Assembly (NCBI RefSeq): GCF_015472005.1
Contig: NZ_BMAQ01000001.1
Coordinates: forward strand, 186,001 to 250,000
Direction: 5' to 3'
Source: Insulibacter thermoxylanivorax
GTDB taxonomy: Bacteria; Bacillota; Bacilli; Paenibacillales; DA-C8
DNA length: 64,000 nucleotides
The translations under genes were made by a program, and so were the position numbers. Every line of letters begins with the position of its first letter. The stretch's first letter is position 1. Of this stretch, positions 16,806-25,184 are shown piece after piece. A model generated the notes under the pieces. It saw nothing but the letters and a program-made list of their open reading frames with translations, searched no databases and was not told the DNA's origin.

Positions 16806-17483
16806 TTGTCAATCCGTGGTTTGTGGAGATGGTTCTGGAGCCAAGAGAACTTGCTCAGCCGCTGGATGCTGCACACGCTGATCGTCGTCGTGGGTCTGGG
16901 TACGGTATACGGCTATTACTGGTATTGGAATCAGCTGGTGGATACCTTCTATCATATCTCACCCTGGTTGCTGCCGATCGTACCGGACAGCCCGACGGCC
17001 AGCTTATTCTTCACATTCGCCGTGTTATATCTCGCTTATGATCGTCATCGCGGACGTCTAGGCGGGATTGAACAGGGCGCACGCATCGGCTTCGTGCGGG
17101 GCTTCGTCGAAGCCTTCGCCATGGTGACGATGGTGAAGTACGGCATCTGGGCCGTGGTGATCATCTACTGGGCTTATGCACTAGGTGAACCTTACCACTG
17201 GCAGCACGGGATGTTAACGGCATCCCACTTAGCAATGGTCTTTGCCGCCTGTGTCTACGGCAGGTTTTTCCGTTATCGTCTGCTTCATCTGGCCTGGGTG
17301 GCCCTGTGGACGATCATGAATGATATCATCGATTACCGGCTCGCCGTGTATCCGTGGTTATCCAGACATCTTCTTCCGTACTTGGCAGATGTGGAACGAT
17401 TTACTTTTGTGATGAGCATCGCCTCGATTGCCTTGGCTGCACTTTATATCTGCCTACGGCAGAGAAAGTTGCCGGGTACATAG
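16806..17483 (+). CDS. ypjA: YpjA-like membrane protein (DUF1405)
   Basis: A 225-residue integral membrane protein with about six hydrophobic helices and conserved aromatic residues (YGYYWYWNQL, DRHRGRLGG, VKYGIWAVVI). The position right after qcrC matches ypjA of B. subtilis. Function is unknown. TTG at 16806 is chosen because GAGGGGAG lies about 9 nt upstream; an in-frame ATG at 16698 has no ribosome site. A hairpin over the ypjB start follows. Confidence 0.8.
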   Translation: MSIRGLWRWFWSQENLLSRWMLHTLIVVVGLGTVYGYYWYWNQLVDTFYHISPWLLPIVPDSPTASLFFTFAVLYLAYDRHRGRLGGIEQGARIGFVRGFVEAFAMVTMVKYGIWAVVIIYWAYALGEPYHWQHGMLTASHLAMVFAACVYGRFFRYRLLHLAWVALWTIMNDIIDYRLAVYPWLSRHLLPYLADVERFTFVMSIASIALAALYICLRQRKLPGT

Positions 17484-17491
17484 TCTAATTG

Positions 17492-17533
17492 TGGACATCC
17501 CCCCATATGTTATGAATAAGGGAGGGATGTCCA
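17492..17533 (+). promoter_or_regulatory. Inverted repeat covering the ypjB ribosome-binding site
   Basis: TGGACATCCC (17492-17501) pairs with GGGATGTCCA (17524-17533). The right arm takes up part of the GGGAGGG ribosome site and ends at the base before the GTG start. It could limit translation of ypjB or end the upstream message; there is no T tract. Confidence 0.5.
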
Positions 17534-18403
17534 GTGTTATCTAAGCGATACCGTTGGATCGCCGGCTTCTTGGTGATCGTCTGTGCGATCCTTGCAGGCT
17601 GTAATGGGGATGCGGGCGGATTGCCCGATGAAACGCATAGGGATGATCTCGATGAAGAGAGGAGGGTCCCTCCGCAGCAACAGCAGCGGCTGCAGCTGTT
17701 AGATGAGACGGCGGACCGTATGTATGCGGAGCTGATGAAGGGGGAGCTCTTGGCGGCTCGAGAGCGCATGCGAGAACTTGGGGAACTTGCCGGCCGCATC
17801 GAATGGGCGGGCATCACCAGCGTGGAAGGCATGGAAGCACTGATGACCGCCATCGTCCAGGCTAAGGAACTCATGAATGCGGTGCAGGCTGAACCGGCCC
17901 GCTTGCAGATCGCGGCTGCGCAGGTGCGCCTGACGACGGATGCCTTGCTGCACAGGCATCAGCCGCTGTGGCTGGAATATGAGAAAACGCTGCGCACCGA
18001 TACGGAGAAGCTGCGCGAGGCCGTGGAAGAAGGACGGAATGTCATCCAGGCGGCACAGCAGATCTACAGAGATTATCAAGTCATTCGTCCCGCAGTTCTG
18101 ATCTCGAGACCGATTGAACTGAATGTGAAGATCGAATCCCTGCTCGCCTTCTTCATGCAGCAAGCGAACGTCATAGATGACCGTTTGCTGGAGCAGGTTG
18201 CGGAATTGTCCCGTACATGGGATGAGCTGTTCGGCAAGGATGTATCCGCATACTTGCCGTATGCCGAAGGCCAGAATCCGACCTACTGGACCTTGGTGAT
18301 CGGTTCGATCATCATCACCGTGCTCTGTTTCGTCGCTTATCGCAAATATCAAAGCGAAATGGACGTTGTGCCGGTAACGGGGAGGAAGAAGAACGAGCGC
18401 TGA
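17534..18403 (+). CDS. ypjB: Sporulation-type protein YpjB
   Basis: A 289-residue envelope protein of the YpjB family, linked to sporulation in Bacillus. The N terminus is a lipoprotein-like signal (hydrophobic residues 8-20, then LAGC with Cys at 23), and a single membrane helix lies near residues 255-272 with a short basic cytoplasmic tail. The part between is acidic and helical, probably coiled coil. GTG at 17534 has a good ribosome site. It converges with ypjC, 4 nt away. Family assignment rests on length, topology and gene order. Confidence 0.75.
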   Translation: MLSKRYRWIAGFLVIVCAILAGCNGDAGGLPDETHRDDLDEERRVPPQQQQRLQLLDETADRMYAELMKGELLAARERMRELGELAGRIEWAGITSVEGMEALMTAIVQAKELMNAVQAEPARLQIAAAQVRLTTDALLHRHQPLWLEYEKTLRTDTEKLREAVEEGRNVIQAAQQIYRDYQVIRPAVLISRPIELNVKIESLLAFFMQQANVIDDRLLEQVAELSRTWDELFGKDVSAYLPYAEGQNPTYWTLVIGSIIITVLCFVAYRKYQSEMDVVPVTGRKKNER

Positions 18404-18407
18404 GGAA

Positions 18408-19280
18408 TCAATGTTCCTCTCGAAAACCTTCGCCAAGCACATCCTGGACTTCGCTGATGACGATAAACGCCCGCGGGTCAACGGAACGCACGAGGAGCTT
18501 CAGCCGGTGCATCTGCGACCGCGAGACGATGCAGTAGATGATATCCTTCGCTTGCTTGGAATAAGCGCCTTTGGCCGGTATAATCGTAACCCCGCGGTCG
18601 ATCTCTCGCGTGATGAGATCGGCCATTTCCGCGCCTTTTTCCGTGATGATCGTATAAGCTCTGGCTGCATAAGCGCCTTCCTGGATGAAGTCGATGATCC
18701 GGGTTGCGATGAAGACGATGACAAAGGTATATAGGATTTTCTCACGCGGAATATAGAAGAACGATGCGCCGATGACGGCGGCGTCGATCCAGAGCATCGT
18801 TCTGCCCATCGGCCAATGTTTGAGTTTATAAGCGATTCTAGCAATGATATCGGAGCCGCCCGTCGTTCCGCCGGCGCGGAAAACGATGCCGAGACCGAGC
18901 CCCGTGGTTACTCCTGCATACAAGGTAGCCAGGAAGAAGTCCTGTTCTGTCTGGAAGGTAAGCAGCATACCGCTGTCGATGAATCTCTCCATAACCCAGA
19001 GGAAGAAGGAGAGGGACAGGGTGCCGAGGATCGTATAGATCATTTCCACCTTGCCGATGAACCGCAGACCGAGCAGGAAGAGAGGGATATTGATCAGCAG
19101 GGTGAGCAACGAGGGCGGCCAATCAAACATATAATTTAACAAGATGGCGATTCCCGTAACTCCGCCTTCCATGAATTGATTGGGGATCAGGAACATATGT
19201 AAACCGAAGGCATAGATCGCCGTTCCAAGCAGGATGGGAATGACTGTTCGGAATAGATGTTTCCAGAAGCTGATTTTCAC
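18408..19280 (-). CDS. ypjC: YitT-family membrane protein with C-terminal DUF2179 domain
   Basis: A 290-residue protein with about six membrane helices in the first 200 residues and a soluble DUF2179 domain after that (ARAYTIITEKGAEMADLI, GVTIIPAKGAYS, RSQMHRLKLLVRSVDPRAF). Such YitT-type proteins are of unknown transport role. GTG at 19280 is preferred because GGAGG lies 8 nt upstream, whereas ATG at 19295 overlaps that site. Place between ypjB and ypjD matches ypjC, here on the opposite strand. Confidence 0.82.
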   Translation of the reverse strand: MKISFWKHLFRTVIPILLGTAIYAFGLHMFLIPNQFMEGGVTGIAILLNYMFDWPPSLLTLLINIPLFLLGLRFIGKVEMIYTILGTLSLSFFLWVMERFIDSGMLLTFQTEQDFFLATLYAGVTTGLGLGIVFRAGGTTGGSDIIARIAYKLKHWPMGRTMLWIDAAVIGASFFYIPREKILYTFVIVFIATRIIDFIQEGAYAARAYTIITEKGAEMADLITREIDRGVTIIPAKGAYSKQAKDIIYCIVSRSQMHRLKLLVRSVDPRAFIVISEVQDVLGEGFREEH

Positions 19281-19401
19281 CGGTTGTTCCTCCATTCGAG
19301 TGAGTTTTCATTATATTAAACTTCCCATACAAAAATATTTGTCATCAAATCCACTTTGCGTTAACATGAGAGTAAAAGTCAACACCGAGGAAGGGGTAAG
19401 C

Positions 19402-19737
19402 ATGGAGCAGAAAACCTTGACAGAGATTCAGCGGGAAGTCGATGCATACATATCGCAGTTTAAAGAAGGCTATTTCAGTCCCTTGGCGCTGCTCGCCCGC
19501 CTCATGGAAGAAGCGGGAGAGCTGGCCCGCGAGGTGAATCACCTCTATGGAGAGAAGCCGAAGAAGCCGGATGAACCGGAGAACTCCATCGAACTTGAGC
19601 TGGGTGATCTGCTTTTTATCCTTGTATGTTTTGCCAATTCCCTGCAGATCGACTTGACAGAAGCCCATCGCAAGGTGATGGAGAAGTTCAACACCCGGGA
19701 TTCGAACCGCTGGACCAAAATTAACACCGAACCTTAA
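19402..19737 (+). CDS. ypjD: MazG-like nucleotide pyrophosphohydrolase
   Basis: A 111-residue all-alpha NTP pyrophosphohydrolase of the MazG/YpjD type. The metal-binding pattern EExxE...ExxD is seen in MEEAGELAREV and IELELGDLLF. Such enzymes hydrolyse (d)NTPs, perhaps damaged ones. ATG 19402 follows GAGGAAGGGG. The order ypjC-ypjD-dapB is that of B. subtilis; a TPR gene is inserted before dapB here. Confidence 0.87.
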   Translation: MEQKTLTEIQREVDAYISQFKEGYFSPLALLARLMEEAGELAREVNHLYGEKPKKPDEPENSIELELGDLLFILVCFANSLQIDLTEAHRKVMEKFNTRDSNRWTKINTEP

Positions 19738-19788
19738 AGGCCGTCATATGCTGTACCATCAGCCGTATATAAGGAGGGTGGTGCGCCC

Positions 19789-20310
19789 ATGGACGGCAAA
19801 CGAGAGATCAAGAAAGCCTATGAATCCATTCTGGACAATGATTTCGAACAGGCGATCCGCTCCTTCGAGCAAGCGATCGAGATGGAGCCGGATAATGCAG
19901 AATATCATTATAAGCTGTCGATCACGTATGCGCGCAGCGGCAGACTGCCTTCAGCATTGACTCATGCACGCAAAGCCTGCGATCTGGAACCGGCGCACGA
20001 CACCTATCGGTTCCACCATCTGCATCTGCAGGCCGTCGAGATGGTGCAGCAAGCTGAGAAACTAGCCGAGACCGGCGGCTCCCGCAGACTAAGGCTGGCT
20101 GAGAAGCTGCTCCAAGCAGCCGTTCGTAAGGATCCGCTGTGTTTGGAAACCTATCTGTTGTTAAGCGCGATCTATGCGGAACAAGGCCGATACCCGCAGG
20201 CTGCTGAGGCCGTGCAAGAAGTGCTGAAGCTGAGCCCGCAGCATGAAGCCGCATTACAACATATTGAACAATATAAGGTGCAATTTCAACCTTATATGAA
20301 TATACCGTAA
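19789..20310 (+). CDS. Tetratricopeptide-repeat protein
   Basis: A 173-residue soluble protein made of about four TPR units: residues 10-43 (DNDFEQAIRSFEQAIEMEPDN), 44-77 (SGRLPSALTHARKACDLEP), a longer linker, and 130-165 (EQGRYPQAAEAVQEVLKLSP). It lies 17 nt before dapB and is likely cotranscribed. The partner protein is unknown. Confidence 0.85.
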   Translation: MDGKREIKKAYESILDNDFEQAIRSFEQAIEMEPDNAEYHYKLSITYARSGRLPSALTHARKACDLEPAHDTYRFHHLHLQAVEMVQQAEKLAETGGSRRLRLAEKLLQAAVRKDPLCLETYLLLSAIYAEQGRYPQAAEAVQEVLKLSPQHEAALQHIEQYKVQFQPYMNIP

Positions 20311-20327
20311 GCAAAGGAGTAAGCAAT

Positions 20328-21122
20328 ATGATAAAAGTAGCTGTCAGCGGTGCCGGCGGACGCATGGGCCGCGAAGTGGTAAAGATGGTATTGGGAGATG
20401 AAGAACTGCAGCTTGTTGCAGCGATTGACCCGGGAGCTCAGGGAATGGATGCCGGACGATTGGTTGGCGCAGAACCCTGCGGTGTGATCATCGCCGATGA
20501 TCTCTCCTCTGCCTTGCTCGAATCCGGTGCCGATGTGATGGTGGACTTCACCGTGCCCCAAGCGGCCGTTCAGAATACGAAGATCGCGATCGAATCCGGC
20601 GTTAGACCGGTCGTGGGCACGACCGGTTTTACCCGTGATGAGATCGATATGTTGGACAAGCTTGCCAAGGAACGCGGGATCGGCGGGATCATCGCGCCGA
20701 ACTTCTCCATCGGGGCGATCCTGATGATGAAATTCGCGGCCCAAGCGGCAAAGTATTTCCCGCATGTGGAGATCATCGAATATCACGGTGATCAGAAGCT
20801 GGATGCCCCTTCGGGGACGGCGGTGAAGACAGCCGAATGGATCTCCGCGGTGCGTGAAGAATTCCGGCAAGGGAATCCTAATGAAGAAGAGAAGATAGAG
20901 GGCGCTCGCGGCGGACTGTATGACGGCTTCCGCATTCACAGCGTGCGTTTGCCGGGGATTTTTGCACAGCAGGAGGTCATCTTCGGCGCTTTCGGACAGA
21001 CGCTGAAGATCCGGCATGATTCCTATGACCGAGCGGGATATATGCCCGGGGTGAAGACCGCCGTCAAGAAAGTCATGGAACTCAAAGGCATCGTCTATGG
21101 TTTTGAACAGTTTATCGACTAG
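20328..21122 (+). CDS. dapB: 4-hydroxy-tetrahydrodipicolinate reductase
   Basis: DapB reduces the DapA product with NAD(P)H on the way to diaminopimelate, lysine and spore dipicolinate. The 264-residue enzyme has the nucleotide motif VSGAGGRMGRE at its N terminus, VDFTVPQA, the GTTGFT segment and the substrate-binding KLDAPSGTA. AAAGGAG precedes ATG 20328. It heads the dapB-mgsA pair as in B. subtilis. Confidence 0.96.
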   Translation: MIKVAVSGAGGRMGREVVKMVLGDEELQLVAAIDPGAQGMDAGRLVGAEPCGVIIADDLSSALLESGADVMVDFTVPQAAVQNTKIAIESGVRPVVGTTGFTRDEIDMLDKLAKERGIGGIIAPNFSIGAILMMKFAAQAAKYFPHVEIIEYHGDQKLDAPSGTAVKTAEWISAVREEFRQGNPNEEEKIEGARGGLYDGFRIHSVRLPGIFAQQEVIFGAFGQTLKIRHDSYDRAGYMPGVKTAVKKVMELKGIVYGFEQFID

Positions 21123-21144
21123 ACATCATTAGGGAGAGTGTACG

Positions 21145-21567
21145 ATGAAAATCGCGCTAATCGCTCACGACCGCAAAAAGGACGAAATGGTGGATTTCGT
21201 TATTGCATATGAGCATGTCTTTGCCAAACACCAGCTCTATGCTACAGGAACCACAGGCAAAAAAATCATGGAACATACGTCGCTGAAAGTTCACCGCTTC
21301 ATGTCCGGCCCCCTCGGCGGGGATCAACAGATCGGTGCGATGGTGGCGGAGAATGATATGGATCTGGTCATCTTCCTGCGCGATCCGCTTATGGCGCAGC
21401 CTCACGAACCGGATATCAACGCCTTGCTTCGGCTGTGTGATGTCTACGGCATCCCGCTGGCTACGAATATCGCAACGGGCGAACTGCTTGTCAGAGCTCT
21501 GGACCGCGGCGACTTTGCATGGCGCGAGCATGTCGAGCGGTATCGATCCAAGGATGATAACGGCTAA
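21145..21567 (+). CDS. mgsA: Methylglyoxal synthase
   Basis: MgsA converts dihydroxyacetone phosphate to methylglyoxal and phosphate, a bypass when phosphate is short. The 140-residue product has [18 protein letters not shown], the [12 protein letters not shown] phosphate loop, the catalytic Asp in LVIFLRDPL, and the NIATGEL end. The gene lies between dapB and bshA as in Bacillus, except that bshB1 is missing between mgsA and bshA. Confidence 0.96.
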   Translation: MKIALIAHDRKKDEMVDFVIAYEHVFAKHQLYATGTTGKKIMEHTSLKVHRFMSGPLGGDQQIGAMVAENDMDLVIFLRDPLMAQPHEPDINALLRLCDVYGIPLATNIATGELLVRALDRGDFAWREHVERYRSKDDNG

Positions 21568-21626
21568 AACCTGCTCATCCCAGGACAAGCTGTAGTGCCG
21601 AGCCATCTATAAGGAGGACGGATTCT

Positions 21627-22856
21627 ATGGACCCAACGCAGAAATCATCGCAGCAAAGTCATCCTTCATTGAAGATCGGCATCACCTGCTATCCTACCTT
21701 GGGCGGATCAGGCGTTGTCGCAACGGAATTAGGCATCAGCCTTGCAGAACGAGGTCATGAGGTGCATTTCATCACCCAAAGCATGCCCTTCCGACTCGGC
21801 AAATACCATCAGAATATCTACTATCATGAGGTTCAGGTGAGCGATTACTACGTGTTCCGGTACCCGCCTTATGATCTGTCCCTGGCCAGCAAAATGGCTC
21901 AGGTGGCGAATATCCACGGTCTCGATCTGCTGCATGTGCATTATGCAGTGCCTCATGCCGTGTGTGCGATCTTGGCCAAGCAGATGGTCGGCGACCATCT
22001 CAAGGTCGTGACCACTCTCCATGGAACGGATATCACAGTCCTCGGGCACGACCAGGCGCTGAAGGAGATCATTCGCCTCGGCATTAACCGCAGCGATGCG
22101 GTAACTGCGGTGTCGAAGGATCTGCTGCAAGAGACGCGGCGTCTCTTGCAGATCGACCGCCATATCGATCTGACGTACAATTTCATCGACAGCCGCATCA
22201 TCCATCCGAAGGATGTGACGGAACATCGCCGGGAATATGCCGAGCCCCATGAGAAGATCCTGATGCACATCTCCAATTTCCGTCCGGTCAAACGGGCCAT
22301 GGATGTCGTCGAGATCTTCCGCCGGGTGGCGCAGCAGCTGCCCTGCAAGCTGCTCTTCGTCGGTGAAGGACCGGAACTGCACAAGGTGCATGCCAAGATC
22401 CAGGAGGAAGGGCTGCAGGATCGGGTATTCTTCCTCGGCAAGCAGAATGATATCGCCCATGTGATCTCCCTTGCTGACGTGCTGCTGCTCCCTTCGGAGA
22501 AGGAGAGCTTCGGTTTGGTCGCGCTTGAAGCGATGGCCTGCGGCGTTCCCGTGGTTGCATCCCGCGTCGGCGGCATCCCGGAGCTGGTCGCTCACGGTGA
22601 GACCGGTTATCTGGCGCCGATAGGGGATACTGCTCAGATGGCTGAACATACCGTGAAGCTGCTGAGCGATCCGGATCTCTATCGCAGGTTGTCCGAGCAG
22701 TGCATCGCGCGCGCTCGCAACGAATTCAACAGCACGAAGATCACCGATCTCTACGAGCAGATCTATCATCGCGTGCTCGGCATTCCCGCCGGCGGCAGTG
22801 AGCAACCGGATCCGCCCGGAGCGGAAGATGTGCACGAGGTGGGTTGTAACCGATGA
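21627..22856 (+). CDS. bshA: N-acetyl-alpha-D-glucosaminyl L-malate synthase
   Basis: BshA is the GT4 glycosyltransferase that starts bacillithiol synthesis from UDP-GlcNAc and L-malate. The 409-residue protein has ITCYPTLGGSGVVATELG near residue 20, HVHYAVPHA, TLHGTDITVLG, and the C-terminal nucleotide-sugar site (LPSEKESFGLVALEAMA). It is about 30 residues longer than the usual enzyme, owing to a short N-terminal extension and a Gly/Pro-rich tail. AAGGAGG precedes ATG 21627. It overlaps cca by ATGA. Confidence 0.94.
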   Translation: MDPTQKSSQQSHPSLKIGITCYPTLGGSGVVATELGISLAERGHEVHFITQSMPFRLGKYHQNIYYHEVQVSDYYVFRYPPYDLSLASKMAQVANIHGLDLLHVHYAVPHAVCAILAKQMVGDHLKVVTTLHGTDITVLGHDQALKEIIRLGINRSDAVTAVSKDLLQETRRLLQIDRHIDLTYNFIDSRIIHPKDVTEHRREYAEPHEKILMHISNFRPVKRAMDVVEIFRRVAQQLPCKLLFVGEGPELHKVHAKIQEEGLQDRVFFLGKQNDIAHVISLADVLLLPSEKESFGLVALEAMACGVPVVASRVGGIPELVAHGETGYLAPIGDTAQMAEHTVKLLSDPDLYRRLSEQCIARARNEFNSTKITDLYEQIYHRVLGIPAGGSEQPDPPGAEDVHEVGCNR

Positions 22857-24130
22857 TGAATGCGAATCTATTGCTGGAAGAGGCGAGGCAGATCTTGGCT
22901 CGCTTGCAGCAAGCTGGTTTCAAGGCTTATCTGGTCGGTGGTTTTGTGCGGGATCATCTCTTAGGCAGGCCTGTACATGATATCGATATCGCTACGTCCG
23001 CCGCCCCGGCGGACGTGATGCATTTGTTCCCGCGGTCCGTTCCTACGGGGCTGCGGCATGGTACGGTCACCGTCGTCATGCCCGTGCACAGCTTCGAAGT
23101 GACGACCTTCCGGAAGGACGGGGAGTACAAAGATCACCGCCGGCCGGAGACGGTGGAGTATGTTGATTCGCTGCATGAGGATCTGGCGCGGCGAGATTTT
23201 ACGATTAACGCGATGGCTATGGATATCAACGGTCAGGTCATCGACCCCTTCGGCGGGCAGCAGGATCTGAAAGAGGGGGTGCTGCGCTGTGTCGGCGAAG
23301 CGGCGCATCGGTTCGAAGAGGATGCTCTGCGCATGCTGCGCTGCATTCGTTTCGCGGCGAATTACCGCCTTGCGATCGACGAAGAAGCCTGGTCAGCGAT
23401 TCTCGCCCTGCGCCCGCTTATGAAGCATATCGCGATGGAACGCGTGCGCATCGAACTGAGCAAGACGATCGAGGGCGAAGATCCGGACCGCGGCGTGCTG
23501 CTCCTCCTCAGCTCTCGACTGCTCGCCTATACGAAGGAAGAGCTGGCTTGGCGGCCGTTCGCAGCATCAGACGCGAAGGAGCGGCTGCTGGCCGAGCTTA
23601 AGCTCGTGCGCATGTCCCCCCTCGCCCGCTGGGTAAGCTTATTCCTGGCTGGAGAACATACGAGTGATGAGGCAGACGTGATCGCCCGGAAGCTGACCTT
23701 CACCAACGAGCTGCGCAGCCGCATCGTGAAGTCCCTTAGGATGTATGAGCATATGCGGCGGGAGACGGCTGCCGATGCGCCGCTTGCGGAACGGGATCTC
23801 AGGCGCATCTGGTGCGACGGCGCAGTTACTTATGGACGGGAAGCTGCCGAAATCTTGTATGAAGTGAGAGATCTTTATCGCACGGAATCATGGCATGAAC
23901 TCACGGTCCGGCGAATGCCGGATTGGCTGGCGGAGATGAGCGTGTGGACTCCGGCTGATCTGGCGGTGAGCGGGCGCGATGTGATGCATCTGAGGGCGCG
24001 CAAGGGGCCGTGGATCAGCCGCTTATTACATGAGCTGACCGTCGATGCGGCCATGGGAGAAGCGGTGAATGAGAAGCAGGAACTGCTTCGGCTTGCAGAA
24101 GATTATATGAGGAAGTGGGATCCATCTTGA
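22853..24130 (+). CDS. cca: CCA tRNA nucleotidyltransferase
   Basis: Cca adds or repairs the CCA end of tRNAs without a template. The 425-residue class II enzyme has the nucleotidyltransferase head (AYLVGGFVRDHLLG, DIDIATSA), the RRDFTINAMA segment, and the EEDALRMLRCIRFA neck followed by helical body and tail. The length fits the Bacillus-type enzyme. Translation probably starts at the ATG that overlaps the bshA stop, or at the next codon. The end overlaps birA. Confidence 0.94.
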   Translation: MMNANLLLEEARQILARLQQAGFKAYLVGGFVRDHLLGRPVHDIDIATSAAPADVMHLFPRSVPTGLRHGTVTVVMPVHSFEVTTFRKDGEYKDHRRPETVEYVDSLHEDLARRDFTINAMAMDINGQVIDPFGGQQDLKEGVLRCVGEAAHRFEEDALRMLRCIRFAANYRLAIDEEAWSAILALRPLMKHIAMERVRIELSKTIEGEDPDRGVLLLLSSRLLAYTKEELAWRPFAASDAKERLLAELKLVRMSPLARWVSLFLAGEHTSDEADVIARKLTFTNELRSRIVKSLRMYEHMRRETAADAPLAERDLRRIWCDGAVTYGREAAEILYEVRDLYRTESWHELTVRRMPDWLAEMSVWTPADLAVSGRDVMHLRARKGPWISRLLHELTVDAAMGEAVNEKQELLRLAEDYMRKWDPS

Positions 24131-24921
24131 CAGCTTGCATCCAAGTGGAGAAGCTGCGCAGCCTGTTAGGCGGCCGCCGCTACGGGCACACGATCCATTA
24201 CACAGAGACCTCGACGTCAACGCAGGATATCGCTGCGAAGTTCATTCGCGAAGGGGCGGATGAGGGATTGCTCGTCCTTGCAGAGACGCAGACGGCAGGC
24301 AGGGGACGGCTGGCGAGAACTTGGTACTCGCCGCCGGGCTCCGGGATCTACATGAGCCTGATCCTCAAGCCTCATCTGCCGCAGCGGCACATGCCCCAGC
24401 TGACCATCGTCGCTGCTGCGGCTCTGTGCCGCGTACTGCGCAGGCTGACGGGCCTCGATATCCACCTTAAATGGCCCAACGATCTCCTGGTGAACGGCCG
24501 CAAGATCAGCGGCATCCTAGTGGAATCCTTTAGTCACGAAGGTGAGACTTGGATGATCTTGGGCGTTGGGATCACGGTGAACGTGCGGCAGGATGAGTTC
24601 CCTGACTGGCTCCAGCACCGGGCGACCTCCCTGGCGGCAGCCAGCGGGCGGACATGGGATAGGGAGGAGATCATCGCCAGCTTTCTCCACGAATTAGAAT
24701 TGCTGATTGACTTATACTTACAAGAGGGGTTTTCGGTATTTCGCACGATCTGGGATCTCTATGCCTGGCAGCCTGATGAACCCATTGAACTGACCACCCC
24801 GCAGGGGGCGATTCGCGGCGAGCCGATCGCCATTGACGAAAACGGCGCATTAGTGATAAAGTTGGAAGGCGGCAATGAAACGTATATTTATTCAGGAGAA
24901 ATCATCGCTTCGACCAGCTGA
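24127..24921 (+). CDS. birA: Biotin-protein ligase lacking the DNA-binding domain
   Basis: BirA attaches biotin to carboxylase BCCP domains via biotinyl-AMP. The 264-residue product has SSTS-like (ETSTSTQD), the biotinyl-AMP loop GRGRLARTW, LKWPNDLLVNGRKISGI and the small C-terminal SH3-like domain. Bacillus BirA is about 325 residues with an N-terminal winged helix that represses biotin genes; here the ligase domain starts almost at once and the upstream DNA is cca. So this copy should be a ligase only. TTG 24127 is the likely start (TTGA overlap with cca). Confidence 0.9.
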   Translation: MTACIQVEKLRSLLGGRRYGHTIHYTETSTSTQDIAAKFIREGADEGLLVLAETQTAGRGRLARTWYSPPGSGIYMSLILKPHLPQRHMPQLTIVAAAALCRVLRRLTGLDIHLKWPNDLLVNGRKISGILVESFSHEGETWMILGVGITVNVRQDEFPDWLQHRATSLAAASGRTWDREEIIASFLHELELLIDLYLQEGFSVFRTIWDLYAWQPDEPIELTTPQGAIRGEPIAIDENGALVIKLEGGNETYIYSGEIIASTS

Positions 24922-24946
24922 CACAACGGACGGATTGTATTATACT
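24918..24946 (+). promoter_or_regulatory. Sigma-A type promoter for panBCD, inside the birA end
   Basis: CTGACA (24918-24923) and TATACT (24941-24946) are spaced 17 nt. The -35 box overlaps the birA stop codon. Predicted start is near 24953, giving a leader of about 230 nt before panB. Confidence 0.65.
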
Positions 24947-24952
24947 GGAACT

Positions 24953-25137
24953 ATGAGGCGGTATCCGGACTGGAACTGCACTCGTGCCGTGACAGTATGC
25001 AATTGAACAACGTCAAACTGTACTATGGTAAGGTCGGATTCTGCTTAGAACCTTAAGGACTGAGACAGAAGGGATCTTGACTGATGGATTCTTTCTTGTG
25101 TGCATAGGACCTTAAGCTGGCAGGCTTAAGGTTTTTT
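24953..25137 (+). promoter_or_regulatory. Leader RNA with intrinsic terminator upstream of panB
   Basis: ACCTTAAGC (25109-25117) pairs with GCTTAAGGT (25124-25132), followed by six T: a clear terminator between promoter and panB. An earlier CCTTAAGG (25051-25058) can pair with either arm, so an alternative fold is possible. The 5' part contains short hairpins such as ACAGT/ACTGT. A conserved pan RNA motif is known in front of panB in Firmicutes, but I could not match its consensus by eye. Confidence 0.6.
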
Positions 25138-25184
25138 ATATACTCACCGTTTCGGTCCTTCCTAAGAACATGGAGGAATGAATC

